Assembly (NCBI RefSeq): GCF_002878395.1
Contig: NC_061119.1
Location: 18,057,192 to 18,121,191 of the forward strand
Length of the DNA: 64,000 nt
Reading direction: 5' to 3'
From: Capsicum annuum
Taxonomy: Eukaryota > Streptophyta > Magnoliopsida > Solanales > Solanaceae
Shown here piece by piece: positions 36,530-47,900 of the stretch. How positions within the stretch are numbered: the stretch's first letter is position 1; every line of letters starts with the position of its first letter. The notes beneath the pieces were generated by a model, which searched no databases, was not told where the DNA came from, and saw nothing but the letters and a program-made list of their open reading frames with translations. The position numbers and the translations under genes were made by a program.

Positions 36530-38215
36530 GTTTAGTTACTTGAATATGAATTAGTTATTTAAGAATAGTTAGTGTAGTGACATGAAATGTGTACTAGTGA
36601 CTTGAAAATGGTTAAGTGTAGTTATTTGAAAATGGTTAAGTATACTGACTTGAAAATGTGAATTAGTTAATTGAAAATAGTTTAGTGACTTGAAATGCTA
36701 GTACATGACTTGAAAATAGTTAAGTGTAGGGACTTTAAAGGGGATTTTATATTTTGAATGTGGTTTGGTTAGTGACTTAGTCACTTGAAAATGGTTAAGT
36801 GTGGGAACTTTAAAGGGATTTTTTTTGTTTTAAGGTACTTGAAATGTGGACTTGTATTTTGAATTTAGTTAAGTGTGGTCACTTGAGAAGTGAATAAGTA
36901 CTTGAAAATGTTTAAGTGTAGGTACTTGAAATTTGGACTTGTATTTTGAATTTAGTTGAGTGTGGTCACTTGAAAAGTAGTTAGTGACTTGAAAATGCAT
37001 AAGTGTAGGTACTTGAAACGTGGACCTGTGTTTTGAATTTAGTTAAGTTTGGTCACTTGTGAAGTGAATTAGTGACTTAAAATGTTTGCGTGTAGTTACT
37101 TGAATTATGAACTTGTGTGTTGAATTTAGTTAAGTGTGATCACTTGAGAAGTGAGTTAGTGACTTAAAAATGCATAAGTGTAGGTACTTGAAACGTGGAC
37201 TTGTGTTTTGAATTTAGTTAAGTTTGGTCACTTGTGAAGTGAATTAGTGACTTGAAATGTTTAGCTGTAGTTACTTGAATTATGAACTTGTGTTTTAAAT
37301 TTAGTTAAGTGTGATCCCTTGAGAAGTGAGTTAGTGACTTGAAAATGCATAAGTGTAGGTACTTGAACTGTGGATTTGTGTTTTGAATTTAGTTAAGTGT
37401 GGTCACTTGAGAAGTGAATAAGTACTTGAAAATGTTTAAGTGTAGGTACTTGAAATGTGGACCTGTGTTTTGAATTTAGTTAAGTGTGGTCACTTGAGAA
37501 GTGAGTTAGTGACTTGAAAATGCATAAGTGTAGGTACTTGAAATGTGGACTTGTTTTTTGAATTTAGATAAGTGTGGTCACTTGAGAAGTGAGTTAGTGA
37601 CTTGAAAATGCATAAGTGTAGGTACTTGAAATGTGGTCTTGTGTTTTGAATTTAGTTAAGTGTGGTCACTTAAGAAGTGAATAAGTACTTGAAAATGTTT
37701 AAGTGTTGGTACTTGAAATGTGGACTTGTGTTTTGAATTTAGTTAAGTGTGGTCACTTGAGAAGTGCATTAGTGAGTCGAAAATGTTTAAGTGTAGTTAC
37801 TTGAAAGTTGGACTTGTGTTTTGAATATAGTTAAGTGTGGTCACTTGAGAAGTGACTTAGTAACTTGAAAATGTTTAGGTGTAGGTACTTGAAATGCGAA
37901 CTCTTCATTTTGAATTTAGTTTAATTTGGTAACTTGTGAAGTGAACCAGTGACTTGAAATGTTTAAGTGTAATTACTTGAATTATGATATAGTGACTTTT
38001 GTTTTGAATTTAGGTAGTTGAAATGTGAACTTGCATTTTGATTTTAGTAAAGTGTGGTCACTTGAGAAGTGTATTAGTGACTCCAAAATGTTTAAGTGTA
38101 GGTACTTGAAACGTGAACCTTTCATTTTGAATTTAGTTTAGTTTGGTAACTTGGGAAGTGAATTAATGACATGAAAATATTTTGGTGTAGGTATTTGAAA
38201 TGTGAACTTTTGTGA
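36530..38215 (+). repeat. Tandem array, about 87-bp unit, in the CACTA interior
   Basis: About 19-20 units with a core of GTGACTTGAAAATGCATAAG, TGTAGGTACTTGAAATGTGG, ACTTGTGTTTTGAATTTAG and TTAAGTGTGGTCACTTGAGA. Starts near 37347, 37433, 37520, 37607, 37695 and 37781 give a step of 86-88 bp. The first part (36530-36830) is made of shorter, less regular units. It would lie in an intron if the donor at 36009 and acceptor at 38251 are used. Confidence 0.9.
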
Positions 38216-38251
38216 CTTGAACTAATTACTTGAATGTGATTGATTGTGTAG

Positions 38252-38341
38252 ATGGAACCTGATTATAGATGGATATATCAACAAAATATTGATAATAGAA
38301 CGGGTGAGGCTGGGAATGAAGATGTGGATGATGAGTTGTAG
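38252..38341 (+). CDS. Short frame after a splice-acceptor-like site in the CACTA element, hypothetical
   Basis: TTGATTGTGTAG is followed at once by ATG. The frame of 29 codons starts MEPDYRWIYQQNIDNRTG and ends VDDEL. It could be the stub of a transposase N-terminus (some TNP2-type proteins begin with a short Trp-Ile/Met-Tyr motif) left after an internal deletion, or a meaningless frame. I do not recognise it with confidence. AT-rich, T-rich sequence with no gene follows to 38610. Confidence 0.25.
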   Translation: MEPDYRWIYQQNIDNRTGEAGNEDVDDEL

Positions 38342-38621
38342 TTTTTTATCTTTTGTATATTTTATAGTTTGGATTTGGAACCTCAATAAATTTTGTAAAT
38401 AATTTGATTTTTAATGTTTGTATTTTTATGGTGGTTGGTTGATTGTATAGTAAATGATTGGTGGGTTGTATTGTAAATAATTTGATTTGATTTTTAATGT
38501 TTGAAAATGATTAGTGGGTTGTATTGTAAATAATTTGATCTTTAATTTTGTAAATAATTTAATTTTTAATGTCTGTATTTTGGAAATTTTCAATATTTTT
38601 TTTTACAAAATTATCAGAAAA

Positions 38622-39177
38622 ACCGACCATATGTGGTAGGTTTTTCTGAAAATTTTTACAAAAAACTGACCACATGTGGTCAGTTTTTTAAAATATTTTC
38701 TGAAAAATCAACCACAGTGGTTGATTTTTATGGTATTTCTTTTTAAAAACCGACCACATGTGGTCGGTTTATTATAATTAATTATAAAATATTTTATTAA
38801 ATACATTATTAAATAAAAAAAAACAACCACAAGTGGTCGATTTTTTATTTAAATTAAATAATTAATTTATAAAAAATCGACCACAAGTGATTGGTTTTAT
38901 TTAAATTAATTATTTAATTTAAATACAAAATCGACCACATGTAGTCGGTTTTCTTATAAATTAATTAATTAATTCAAACAAAAAAAAGACCACATGTGGT
39001 CGTTTTTTTTTAAATTAATAAATTAATTTTAATAAAACTGACCACTTGTGGTCAGTTTTTATAAAATTAATTAATTAATTAATTTTAAAATAAAACCGAC
39101 CACTTGTAGTCGGTTTATTTTGAATTTTTTAATTTTTAAACTCATTTTTTCTATTTTAATAAAATAATAATGTATTT

Positions 39178-39223
<46 letters not shown>

Positions 39224-39350
39224 AAAAAAAAAAAAGTTGACCACTCGTGGTCGTTTTTTAAAAAGCTACCACTACTTTACCGACCATGCACCTTGGTCGG
39301 TTTTGTGGTCGGAATTTGAGGAAAATCAATCACTTGTAGTTGGTTTTCCT
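38622..39350. repeat. CACTA right subterminal repeats (palindromic motif)
   Basis: About 13 copies of the same palindrome as at the left end, for example near 38749-38766, with A/T-rich spacers including ATTAATTAATTAATT. An (AT)n plus poly-T block lies at 39180-39230. The copies closest to the end (39279-39355) drift from the consensus and merge into CCGACCATGCACC and GGTCGG. Confidence 0.92.
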
Positions 39351-40432
39351 TTTTTTTTTTGGTAGTGCATAGAAAAACATCATACTCAATGTGCTTCTTG
39401 AAAATACTTCAACAATATCAAAATAATGAAATCAAGAATCTCAATATCATGCTTAAACTCAATTGGGAAAATCTGGAAAATCGCATTACTTGCATAAATA
39501 TATGAAAATAGTCATGTAATTCAATATTCAATCACTTGAAATCTCATAATCTTCAAACAATAAAAATTGACCATAAACCCTAACTTCAATTTCATGAGAA
39601 ATCACCTAAAATCATATAACTTTTGTAATTAAAATAGGTTTTGGGCACAAGGATGAAAGATTTATCCTTGTTCAAACTCCACATACCTTAATTGACGATC
39701 TTAGATGAGAAAGCTTGAATCTTGGATTCCTATGATGCTTTTGAAGATGAGTTCTTGGAGTTCTTGTATTGGGAAACCTTAATCTTAAGTTATCTTGGAG
39801 AATTAATGGAGGAATTTTGGGTTTCTTGGAGAGAAAGTATGAGCCTTAGGGTTTTGCTATTTGAGATGAAAAGATGAATAATGAGGCATCTTTGCTTCTT
39901 TAGGGGTGAAATTATGTGTTTTGGACGGATTTGGGTGAGGGAAATTGACTAAAGTGGCCCTAGGCCCTTTTGGAATTGAATTAGCATGTAAAATAGCTTT
40001 AGATCCGCATCAGCTTTTCGTGATAAGGTGAAGTCGACGCGACTCGTCAAGATCGCATCGGCTTACTGTCTCACACGGAAAACGACATAACTTTTTATTA
40101 GGTTATCAGATTTTTGCAAAATTTGTATCATTGGAAAGATAATTCAATTATCTACAATTTGGTGGGTCTTGAGCTGAAAAATTCCACGTATATACAAAGT
40201 TATATATGTTTAAAGTAGATCCTTGTAGAATCAAACACCAAATGTTGGACGAATCAAATGATCTTGGCTCAACTTTGTTCTAAGTCATTTCTATAAAAAA
40301 AATTTCACCTCTAAACCACTTTGTAGACTATGATAATGATTGTTAAACTTATATTTGGAAATCATTTGGATTAGAGCTTAGATGTGTAGGAGCGACAGTT
40401 AGAATTCTTGCACGAAAATATGGGGTATTACA

Positions 40433-42011
40433 TGACGCCTTTAAGGGTTTTCGACAACAAGCCTCTCGCATTTTCTTTCTCTCAATTGACCATTGCCTTA
40501 TGGTGTCCATGAGCGTTTTTCACTAATAAGACTAATTTTCATATTTCTCAACTCACAGGTGTCTTACAGTGTCCGTGGGGATTTTCACCGATAAGACTCT
40601 CTTATTTTTATCTCTCTCAACTTACCATTGTCTTACGATGCTCATGACAGTTTTCACTAATAAGACTCTTATTTTTTATTTCTCTCCTGATTCCTTATGC
40701 TGAGGAAGACAAGTAGTACTCAAAAATGCATTATCATATGCATTGCAGGCTTAGCCTTAACATTCTCAAAGATTGATCTAGAAGTCTTTGTTTGGTGGCT
40801 TTTGGATAAGGTTAGAAAGAAAGGATGGCAGGAGGCCTAAACGACCTTGAAGTGGGGTAGGACTTATAACTTTTGGAATCGACTCAAACAATGAGGATTA
40901 ACTCATGCCCCAATTTTTGGGTTGGTCGAGCCCAGAATAGGGCAACCTACCTATCTCACCCCCGAGAGAGGAGAATCAGGTCACAGTAGTTCCGACAATT
41001 TGTTCTTTTGCATGATTCAAATTTCTTTTTTTTTTCTCTTTTATTGACTTTTTTCTCTTTGAAATTTTTTCTGACTCTATTTTTCTTGACACTCTTCTCT
41101 TTTCTTTCTTTTGGGACACATTTTTTCTCTCTTCTTTTTTTTTTGAAACTTTTCTTACTCTATTTTTGCTCGAACCTTTTTTTTTTTAACTTTGGTGACT
41201 CTATCTTGATTCCAAAAGAGGGGTATGAAAGAAGGTTGAAATAAAGCTTAAATGGGGTAAACAAAGGATGATGCAATATTTGGATAGTAGAATGAAATGT
41301 CTCTATCATATCAATCCTTGAAAATACAAGTACATATCATGCAATATGAAGTGAAAGATGAAGATCATTCATGGCATTTTCTTTTTAGCACTAACTTTAA
41401 CTAAGCCTGTGCGCCGCTACTTCTTCTGCAAACTCCACCTTTGTTGTACATTCCTCACATCAAATGACTCATGCTTTTGTGGAGTTGATTTTCTTTCTAT
41501 TCTTCTTGATATAGGATCATACATCCAATGTTCGACCTAATTGAGACATGCCTTTCAATTGATGACCGAGTTATTCTTGTGATTCTCAAAATAATTGCCA
41601 TAATTTTTAAAGAAGGCTTCAACTTATCACCAAATGTCTCAGCACTCTACCTATTTTCTCATATGATTTTTCTAAATTTAGCCCTCTAATTCAAAGTTTA
41701 AGCTTAAACTAGATTTTGAGATCTAGCTGAAAATTCCGCTAGCATATCATATCACTAAAATCAACATAAAATGTACTATGTAAAGAAAACAAACAAACAA
41801 CACATTTAAAACACAAAGGGAAAGGGACACTTTATTTAGTTGAAATAAAAGATAGAAGGGTTTGAACATAAACAACAAAGGGACAAAACACGATAGATCT
41901 CGAACTACAACCCCGAAATAATTTGGATAATAGAAAATAAAACAAAACAAACTACCAAATATCCATCCTAGAAGGGAGAGGAGTGACTTTCCAATTGCTA
42001 AGCTTGACATC
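40433..42011 (-). other. Internal region of the gag-only element downstream of gag, non-coding
   Basis: Contains three units (40440-40700) of a roughly 90-bp repeat with TTTTCACTAATAAGACTC, CTCTCAACTTACC and TCTTACGATG. At 40940-40990 it carries another copy of the leader motif (CCTACCTATCTCACCCCCGA, GAGAGGAGAATCAGG). The remaining sequence has no pol motif. Where an autonomous relative would carry protease and reverse transcriptase, nothing is readable. Confidence 0.6.
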
Positions 42012-43850
42012 TTAGCCACTAATTTGTATATCAACATGACTAGAGTTTTCCTCACTGTCAATGTTTTGCACCATAATTGATCCATCTTGAATCATCTTTT
42101 CAATTTCTCTTTTCAAATCCTGACAATCTTTAATACTATAACCCTAAACATCAGAATGATACACACATCCTACATTAGGATAAAAAATTCTCAAACGCGG
42201 ATTAAGAGTGTGCCAAAGGAGAGGAGTGATCATGCCCCACTGTACCAACTCTAAAATAAACTGACATATGAATCTTTTATTTGTCTGAAGCTATTTCTCG
42301 ACCTCTACCTCCTTTATTGTTTGTCTTGGATTGAAAATCAGGCCTAGAAGAGCTTTGATATGTTTGTGGAGTTAGAGGATGACTCTGGGGAGTTGATGTG
42401 TGCCATTGTGGGTAAGATGAGAGTTGAACATATGGTTGTACATTATACACTAGATATGGAGGTAGGGGAATGGAGTATAGTGGATTTTGGGAGTGATTAT
42501 GTGAAGCTTGGGCATGAACTTGGGCTTGAGCCTGAGAGACACGACGACGTGGTTTTCTTGACCGTGCCTGCTGTCCAACTACAATAACATATGCATCTTC
42601 CTCATTCTTCTTCTTTGTAACACTTCCTGAACCCTTTTGAATTGCTTGAGTAGTTGCTTTCAATGTTGTAAAACTCATAATGCGATCGGTCTTAATTCCA
42701 TCCTCTATCATATCTCCTATTTTGAGGACCTCAATAAATGGCTTACCTAATGCATGTAACAAATGTTGATAATATGTTTCATCCTGTGCTTGAATAAACA
42801 CCTCCTTTATCTTGCTTTATTTTATTGGCGGTTTCACCCTAGCAGCTTGTTCACGCCATTTGATCGCATACTCCCTGAAACTCTCAGTATTCTTCTTCTT
42901 CGTACTGGTTAGAGATTTTTCGTCAAGGATCAATTCCACATTAAATTGAAATTGTTGCATAAATTCGTTAGCTAAATTATCTCAACTATTCCACCTATCA
43001 ATATCCTGATCAACAAACCACTCTGAGGCTAGATTTGAAAGACTCTCACCAAAGTAAGCCATGGGCAGTTTTTTTTACTTCTAGCATTTCTTAATCAGTT
43101 ATAATAACGTCTCAAATGATCCACCGAATCCCCGTGTCCATCGTACTTCTCAAACTTTGGCATTTTAAAGCCAAAAGGGAGATTAATTACTGGAAACATA
43201 CACAGATCTTTATATGAGACACTTTTGTAATCCCTGAGTCCTTGGAAGTTCTTCATAGCTAGTTTTAAACTTCTCAATTATGTAGTCATTCCCTCTTGTT
43301 CTTCTGTCACAACAAGTTTCTCAGTGTTAAGAGAAAATACAGGCTGGTGAGTGTAGCGGTAAAGACCAGTCAACTTTAATGTGGGATCAATACCATGATG
43401 CTGATCACCAGAAATATTCAATACTGGCTCACTTTTAGAGCGAGGAACCACAATCGTTGGATGGACATTAAAAATAGGAGCTTCAAGCGGGGGTGACACC
43501 ACAAAAGCATGAATAGTAGGTAGAGCCGAGCATGTGGTAGTTTTGTGTTGAGGAGTGAGGAAATGAATATTGAAAATATTTGGATAGTGTTTCCCTAGAG
43601 TAGACCCTAATGCATATTGTGGCGTGTCAAGAAAAATGGGAAATTGTGCATATGACACGAGAGGCAAGCTAGAAAGATATTCTAAATTATAGGTGGGAAA
43701 TGGAGGAGGTGGCAACCCATTATCCCAAGATCGATGCATTTCTATCATTTGTTGCCTTAATTTCTGAATTTATTTATTAGCTCTTAATATCTCATTCCCC
43801 GAACTCCCTATCTGATTAGTGACAATGATCTCGGTATCCTTGTTGACCAT
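42012..43850 (-). pseudogene. Gag of a Tat/Ogre-like element, nearly complete
   Basis: From the ATG at 43850: MVNKDTEIIVTNQIGSSGNE, MIEMHRSWDNGLPPPPFPTY, then a Pro-rich linker, SVSYKDLCMFPVINLPFGFK with MPKFEKYDGHGDSVDHLRRY, the capsid block SEWFVDQDIDRW (across a frameshift near 43080), FREYAIKWREQAARVKPP, YYQHLLHALGKPFIEVLKIG, RIMSFTTLKATTQAIQ and a Gln/His/Pro-rich tail. Near 42160-42060 a Cys/His stretch (CVYHSDV, then YSIKDCQDLKREIEKMI) ends the protein. Length is about 610 codons. Stops (for example 43278, 43095) and frameshifts kill it. The block order is that of Solanaceae Tat-lineage gag as I know it. No pol follows. Confidence 0.8.
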
Positions 43851-45818
43851 AACTTTCTCTTCGACTTGGTGCAATATGGAGGACCAACCAAAATGCCACA
43901 AACCAACCACCTTAAACTAACTAAACAAGAGATAGGAAATGCATTAGAGTTCAACACTTTTTTCAAAATATTTATTTTCCTTTCTAAAGAGATCACCGAA
44001 CCCACGAAGGGCGCCTATGTATCTCACTCGTGAGAGAGGAGAATCGGGTGTGCATAGTTCGTGAAGTTTTGGCACAACATGGCAAGATCAAACTCTCTTT
44101 CTTTCTTTTTGTCTTTTTTCTTAAAACTTTAAGAAGAAAAGAAAATAACAAATTGTCAAAAGAATTGACGAAAATGTCCCTATATAAAATGAAACCTATG
44201 ATTACCAAAGAAAATTTGAATTTTCAATTTTTAATTTCATACGACAATGAAACTTGAAGCTATTAAAGAAAAATCTTTTTGTAGTTTTCTTTTAAAGATA
44301 TATATGAAACACCTACTCTAAATGAAGAGAAGAAAATCTTTTTTAGATTTTTTAAATAAGATCACCGAACCCTGAAAGGGTTGCCTATGTATCTCACTTC
44401 CGATAGAGGAGAATCAGGTGTGCGTAGTTCATGAAGTTTTGGCACAACATGACCGATCAAACTTTCTTTTTTTTCTTAAAACTTTAAGAAGAAAAAAAAA
44501 TAACAAATTGTCAAAAGAATTGATGAAAATCTTTTTTGAATTTTTAAAATTTAAAATTCCTATACAAAAGGAAACCTATGATTACCAAAGAAAATTTTTT
44601 TGAGTTTCGATTTTGAATTTCATACGAAAATGAAACTAGAAGCTATTAAAGAAAAATCTTTCTGTAGTTTTCTTTTAAAAGATGTATATGACACCTATTC
44701 TAAGTGAAGAGTGAAGAAAATATTTTTGGATTTTTTAAATAAGATCACTGAACTCATGAAGGGCTGCCTACATATTTCACTCCCGAAAGAAGAGAATCAG
44801 GTGTGCGTAGTTCGTCCAGATTGGACAATTAAGGACTAAATAACAAACTGAACCTTGACTTAAGAGACAAACTATGAAAAACGTCAATAAAATCTTTTTT
44901 GGGTTTTTCGATTTGACACTTCACATAAAAGTGACATCAACAACTATAAAGGAAATTTTTTTGGTATTTTCGTTATATGCAATGTACAAAAATTCTACCA
45001 TTTTTTTTTTTTGAATTTTTCTGTTATAAAAAGCTACTATTAAAAAAAAATCTTTTTTGAAATTTTCAAATTATGAATGCTTGCTAATGAGAACAAAACA
45101 AAAATCTTTTTGATGTTTTTTTTAGAAGATGACTGCAAAAGGTAAAAAAAAAATCTTTTTGAATTTTTGGATTTTGGAAAACAAAAGTCATAAAGAACTC
45201 TAAAAACTACAGCACCATTTTTTTTACTCACTTTTTTTCTTTTTCCTTATTTTTCGAACTTTTCCTAAACAAACTCTCCTTTAATTCTAGCACATGCTTT
45301 CCGCAAACTAGTCCATTAAATGACCATGTTATCCTCAAAGATGCAACAATTAGCATGTAAGGATGTTTTAGGAGTGAGTCCCCTATAAAGGACCATGTGG
45401 ATCCTGCTAGGTCTCAATATGATGCAGATAAGCATGACCTAAAGGTTGACCTAGGCTGGAGTCCACTAACCAGGTTGTTCGGGGGTGCATATGGTCAATA
45501 GTGGCTGCGATTGCTTTCCACCTACTTCATACATCAAATGGCTACCTCTCCTAAAATAAGAGTGACTCAACTAGAGTTTGTGTACACGACGTGTAGTCCG
45601 GGACTTGTTGAAGAAAAAATTAACTTGGCGTATGCAAATGATGCCAGATATAAAGCAGTAACACATAAGATAAAGTGCAAACACGTAGCATGTAGGCGCA
45701 CAACAATGATAAAATGATAACACAAACAATGTTTATACACCCATAATGTCAAACTAGCCGATACAACTCCAAAAAATAAGCTCGAATTCTGAAAAATCCT
45801 CAGCAGAGTCGTCATAGC
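43851..45818 (-). other. Leader region of the gag-only element, right copy, with tandem repeats
   Basis: Three units starting at about 43991, 44360 and 44743 (spacing 369 and 383 bp) share GATCACCGAACCC, GAAGGG-TGCCTA, CGTATCTCACT, GAGAGGAGAATCAGGTGTGC and GTAGTTCGTGAAG, then an A/T-rich part with ATGAAACCTATGATTAC and AATGAAACTTGAAGCTATT. From 44850 to 45800 it is T- and A-rich, non-coding. It lies between the primer-site region and gag, so it would be the RNA leader. Confidence 0.85.
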
Positions 45819-47900
45819 TATCAAACCCCTTTATTTTAACCAAAAAGATATCGATTTTAAGTTCGAAGAGGGTTTTTATTATTAAAGCGACAAAATAAAA
45901 ATTTGTTTCGAAAAGGATTATTTTTACAATTAAATTCAGATTCGCCACTTTACATAAATTGGGCATGCCAAGTCACCTTTCAAAATCCTTTTTAAAACAG
46001 CTTGACTCTAGAAACTGATCCGCGAACAGAGATTTGGATTAAGAATTTTGTTGACCGAGGGGAAGGTGTTAGGCACCCCTTAATCCCATGGTTCAACCAT
46101 GGTCGATTTGTGGAGTATATCGGCTAGTAGACATTATAAGATGTATAAACCAAATAACATACAAAACAATCAATCACACCAAAACAAAACAAGTCCAAAA
46201 AATAATGTACAGTCTAATTATTATAGTTCGAAGTAAAAGGTACTAAAATATAAACCTACGCTAACCTACACTAATCCTAATCTACGCTCTACCCGGTGCC
46301 TCGCGCCTTGATCACGTGCCATCTTCGAGTACAACTTTCTCGGGGCATTCTCTGAATAAACTAATACAAATACCTCGGGGCATTCCTCAGCCAAATAGTA
46401 CAATTGATCTAAGTACAACAAGACTAAACCATTCAACACACATTTTTTAACATTCAACAATCACAATCCCTATGTTTTGCCTACCCGAACCTAAAATTTG
46501 CCTAATAATTCTCGGCTTAAAACATGATACTATCAGGTGAAAATTAATAGAAAATGACCAATTTAACAAACTATATGCATTATGAATCAAAATTATCAAC
46601 ATACACCTTTATTAATTTTCAATTCCCCTAATTTCATTCTCAAAATAATTGCCTAATTCTTCAACTATCAATTCAATTTCTCATATCCAAATCCAACATC
46701 AACCAACACACAACAAAGATTTGAACATGCTAAACACACGAATCATTCATAATCACATAAAATTTAAAGTGAGAGAAGATAGAATTGGATCTCAATGTTA
46801 CTTTTATTATGTCAACTTGGACCGATTTCAACAGTAACGGGAGCCTTGGGAACCAATGAGCCTTGAGCCGAACCTGAATAATGAAAAAAACTCAATTACG
46901 ATAGAACCTTTACTATTGTTCACCAGCACAAACCAGTAATTACAAAAAGAGATGAAACCAGCCCCTGCTTATGTGATCTGATCGCTGGGTTTTATGGTTT
47001 TTCAGTGGGGGTTTGATCGGAGTAGTCAACGGGGATGTTGTGGTTGCCTCATCGGAGCTCTGATAAGCTCAGAGAAAGCAATGTACCGGCTGGTATCTAT
47101 CAAAATTTAGGCTGACGACGTGGTTTTAGGTCGAACCGACAATAGGTTGACTGCCAAAATAGTGAACCACGAGCAACCCTTTTTCTTTCTCGCTCGTTCC
47201 CTTTGTTCTGCTCATTTCTTCTCTTCTTCACCTCTCTCGATCTCAGTGTGTGTTAATGAACTGTGATTGTTTTTCCGGCAAGATATTTCTGAATTCTGAT
47301 CTGTGAGTTTATACGCATGTTTTTGCTGTGTATGTGAGTTTTCTGGCGTGTGCATGTGTTTTTCCTTTGTATTAATGGAATCTGTATATGTGCTCTTCTT
47401 AAATTTTCTAGTGTGAGAGAATGTGTAGTATATATAGTAAGGAACAGTGATTGTGTGTGTGGTATATGTGTGTGAGTGTGTAAAAAAGATGAAGTCTGGT
47501 ATCTTTTTTCGATGTATGTATATCTGGGTATTGTGAAGAAGAACCAGGAAGAATGAAGTATGTGTCAAAAATAGAAATTGTGAGTTATATGTGTATATGT
47601 GTTGTGTGAAATTGTGAGATTGATGGTGAGTTCCCCCTAGTCCATGGAAATTGGGAGAGTATTTCTATATGGCTTGTGTGTCCCATGGGGTAAAGGGGGT
47701 ATGGGGTGGGATAGTGGTTAGGATAAGGTATAAAATTAGTTAGGATAAGGAAATATTAGGGATTAGAGATTTAATTTGTTAGGTTTTGTTGTATTTGTTT
47801 TCTTGTGGGGAAAGTGTAGAATGGGTGAGGGTGTATGATAAGGTGAGGCAAAAAAATGAATAAATTAGATTTTCGGGAGGGACAAAATTATGTGTCTACA
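45819..47900 (-). repeat. LTR of the gag-only element, right copy (5' LTR)
   Basis: On the minus strand it starts TGTAGACACATAATTTTG at 47900, directly next to chromovirus LTR sequence (CCAAGTAG), and ends near 45819. It matches 27162-29209. It includes TGTGTGTG-rich stretches near 47300-47480 and a CGAGGGGAAGG, GGCACCCCT block near 46056-46080. Confidence 0.88.

Larger units (their letters stand above)
33283..39367. mobile_element. Non-autonomous CACTA (En/Spm-type) transposon, 6.1 kb
   Basis: The ends are CACTACTAAAAAA (33283) and, in reverse complement, CACTACCAAAAAA (39367). A perfect 3-bp duplication CAT flanks it (33280-33282 and 39368-39370). CACTA ends, 3-bp duplication and arrays of subterminal repeats are the family signature. 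No TNP2-type transposase catalytic domain is visible. The middle has an AT-rich part, a GC-rich exon-like block (35700-36008), a long tandem array and a very short reading frame. Confidence 0.9.
31691..40432 (-). mobile_element. Solo LTR of a chromovirus-like element, split by a CACTA transposon
   Basis: On the minus strand it starts TGTAATACCCCATATTTTCG at 40432 and ends GGTGCGTTACA at 31691. Removing the CACTA insertion leaves about 2.65 kb with no internal coding region. The flanks TGAAG (31686-31690) and TGACG (40433-40437) are a 5-bp duplication with one change. Blocks such as CTTGCCATCGGAAT and the ACCGAG-containing stretch resemble, in reverse, the LTR at 15089-17242, so it belongs to a related lineage. 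A lone LTR with a target duplication is the product of LTR-LTR recombination. Confidence 0.82.
23224..47900 (-). mobile_element. Gag-only LTR retroelement (Tat/Ogre-like gag) in a truncated tandem form, with further insertions
   Basis: On the minus strand the order is LTR (47900-45819), primer-site region, leader (45818-43851), gag (43850-42012), internal region without pol, polypurine tract (29222-29210), LTR (29209-27162), leader (27161-23578) and the start of gag again (23577-23224). The repeated LTR-leader-gag order means this is more than one element length joined in tandem, as unequal recombination between copies would produce. The second unit is cut at 23224. At the cut, 483 bp of the host chromovirus LTR (equivalent to 16106-16588) are missing, so the left end and its target duplication were lost in a deletion. 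Without later insertions the first unit is about 12 kb. Confidence 0.75.

Noticed and set aside
41747..42085. 112-codon minus-strand frame rich in Leu, Phe and Val
   Set aside because: Tempting as a membrane protein, but it overlaps the end of gag in another frame and its hydrophobicity comes from T-rich DNA.
42360..42587. 75-codon + strand frame
   Set aside because: Antisense of the gag tail, which has recognisable sequence on the minus strand.
47212..47568. 118-codon minus-strand frame rich in His and Thr
   Set aside because: Lies in the LTR and is made by TGTG-type repeats; the matching place in the left LTR does not keep it open.
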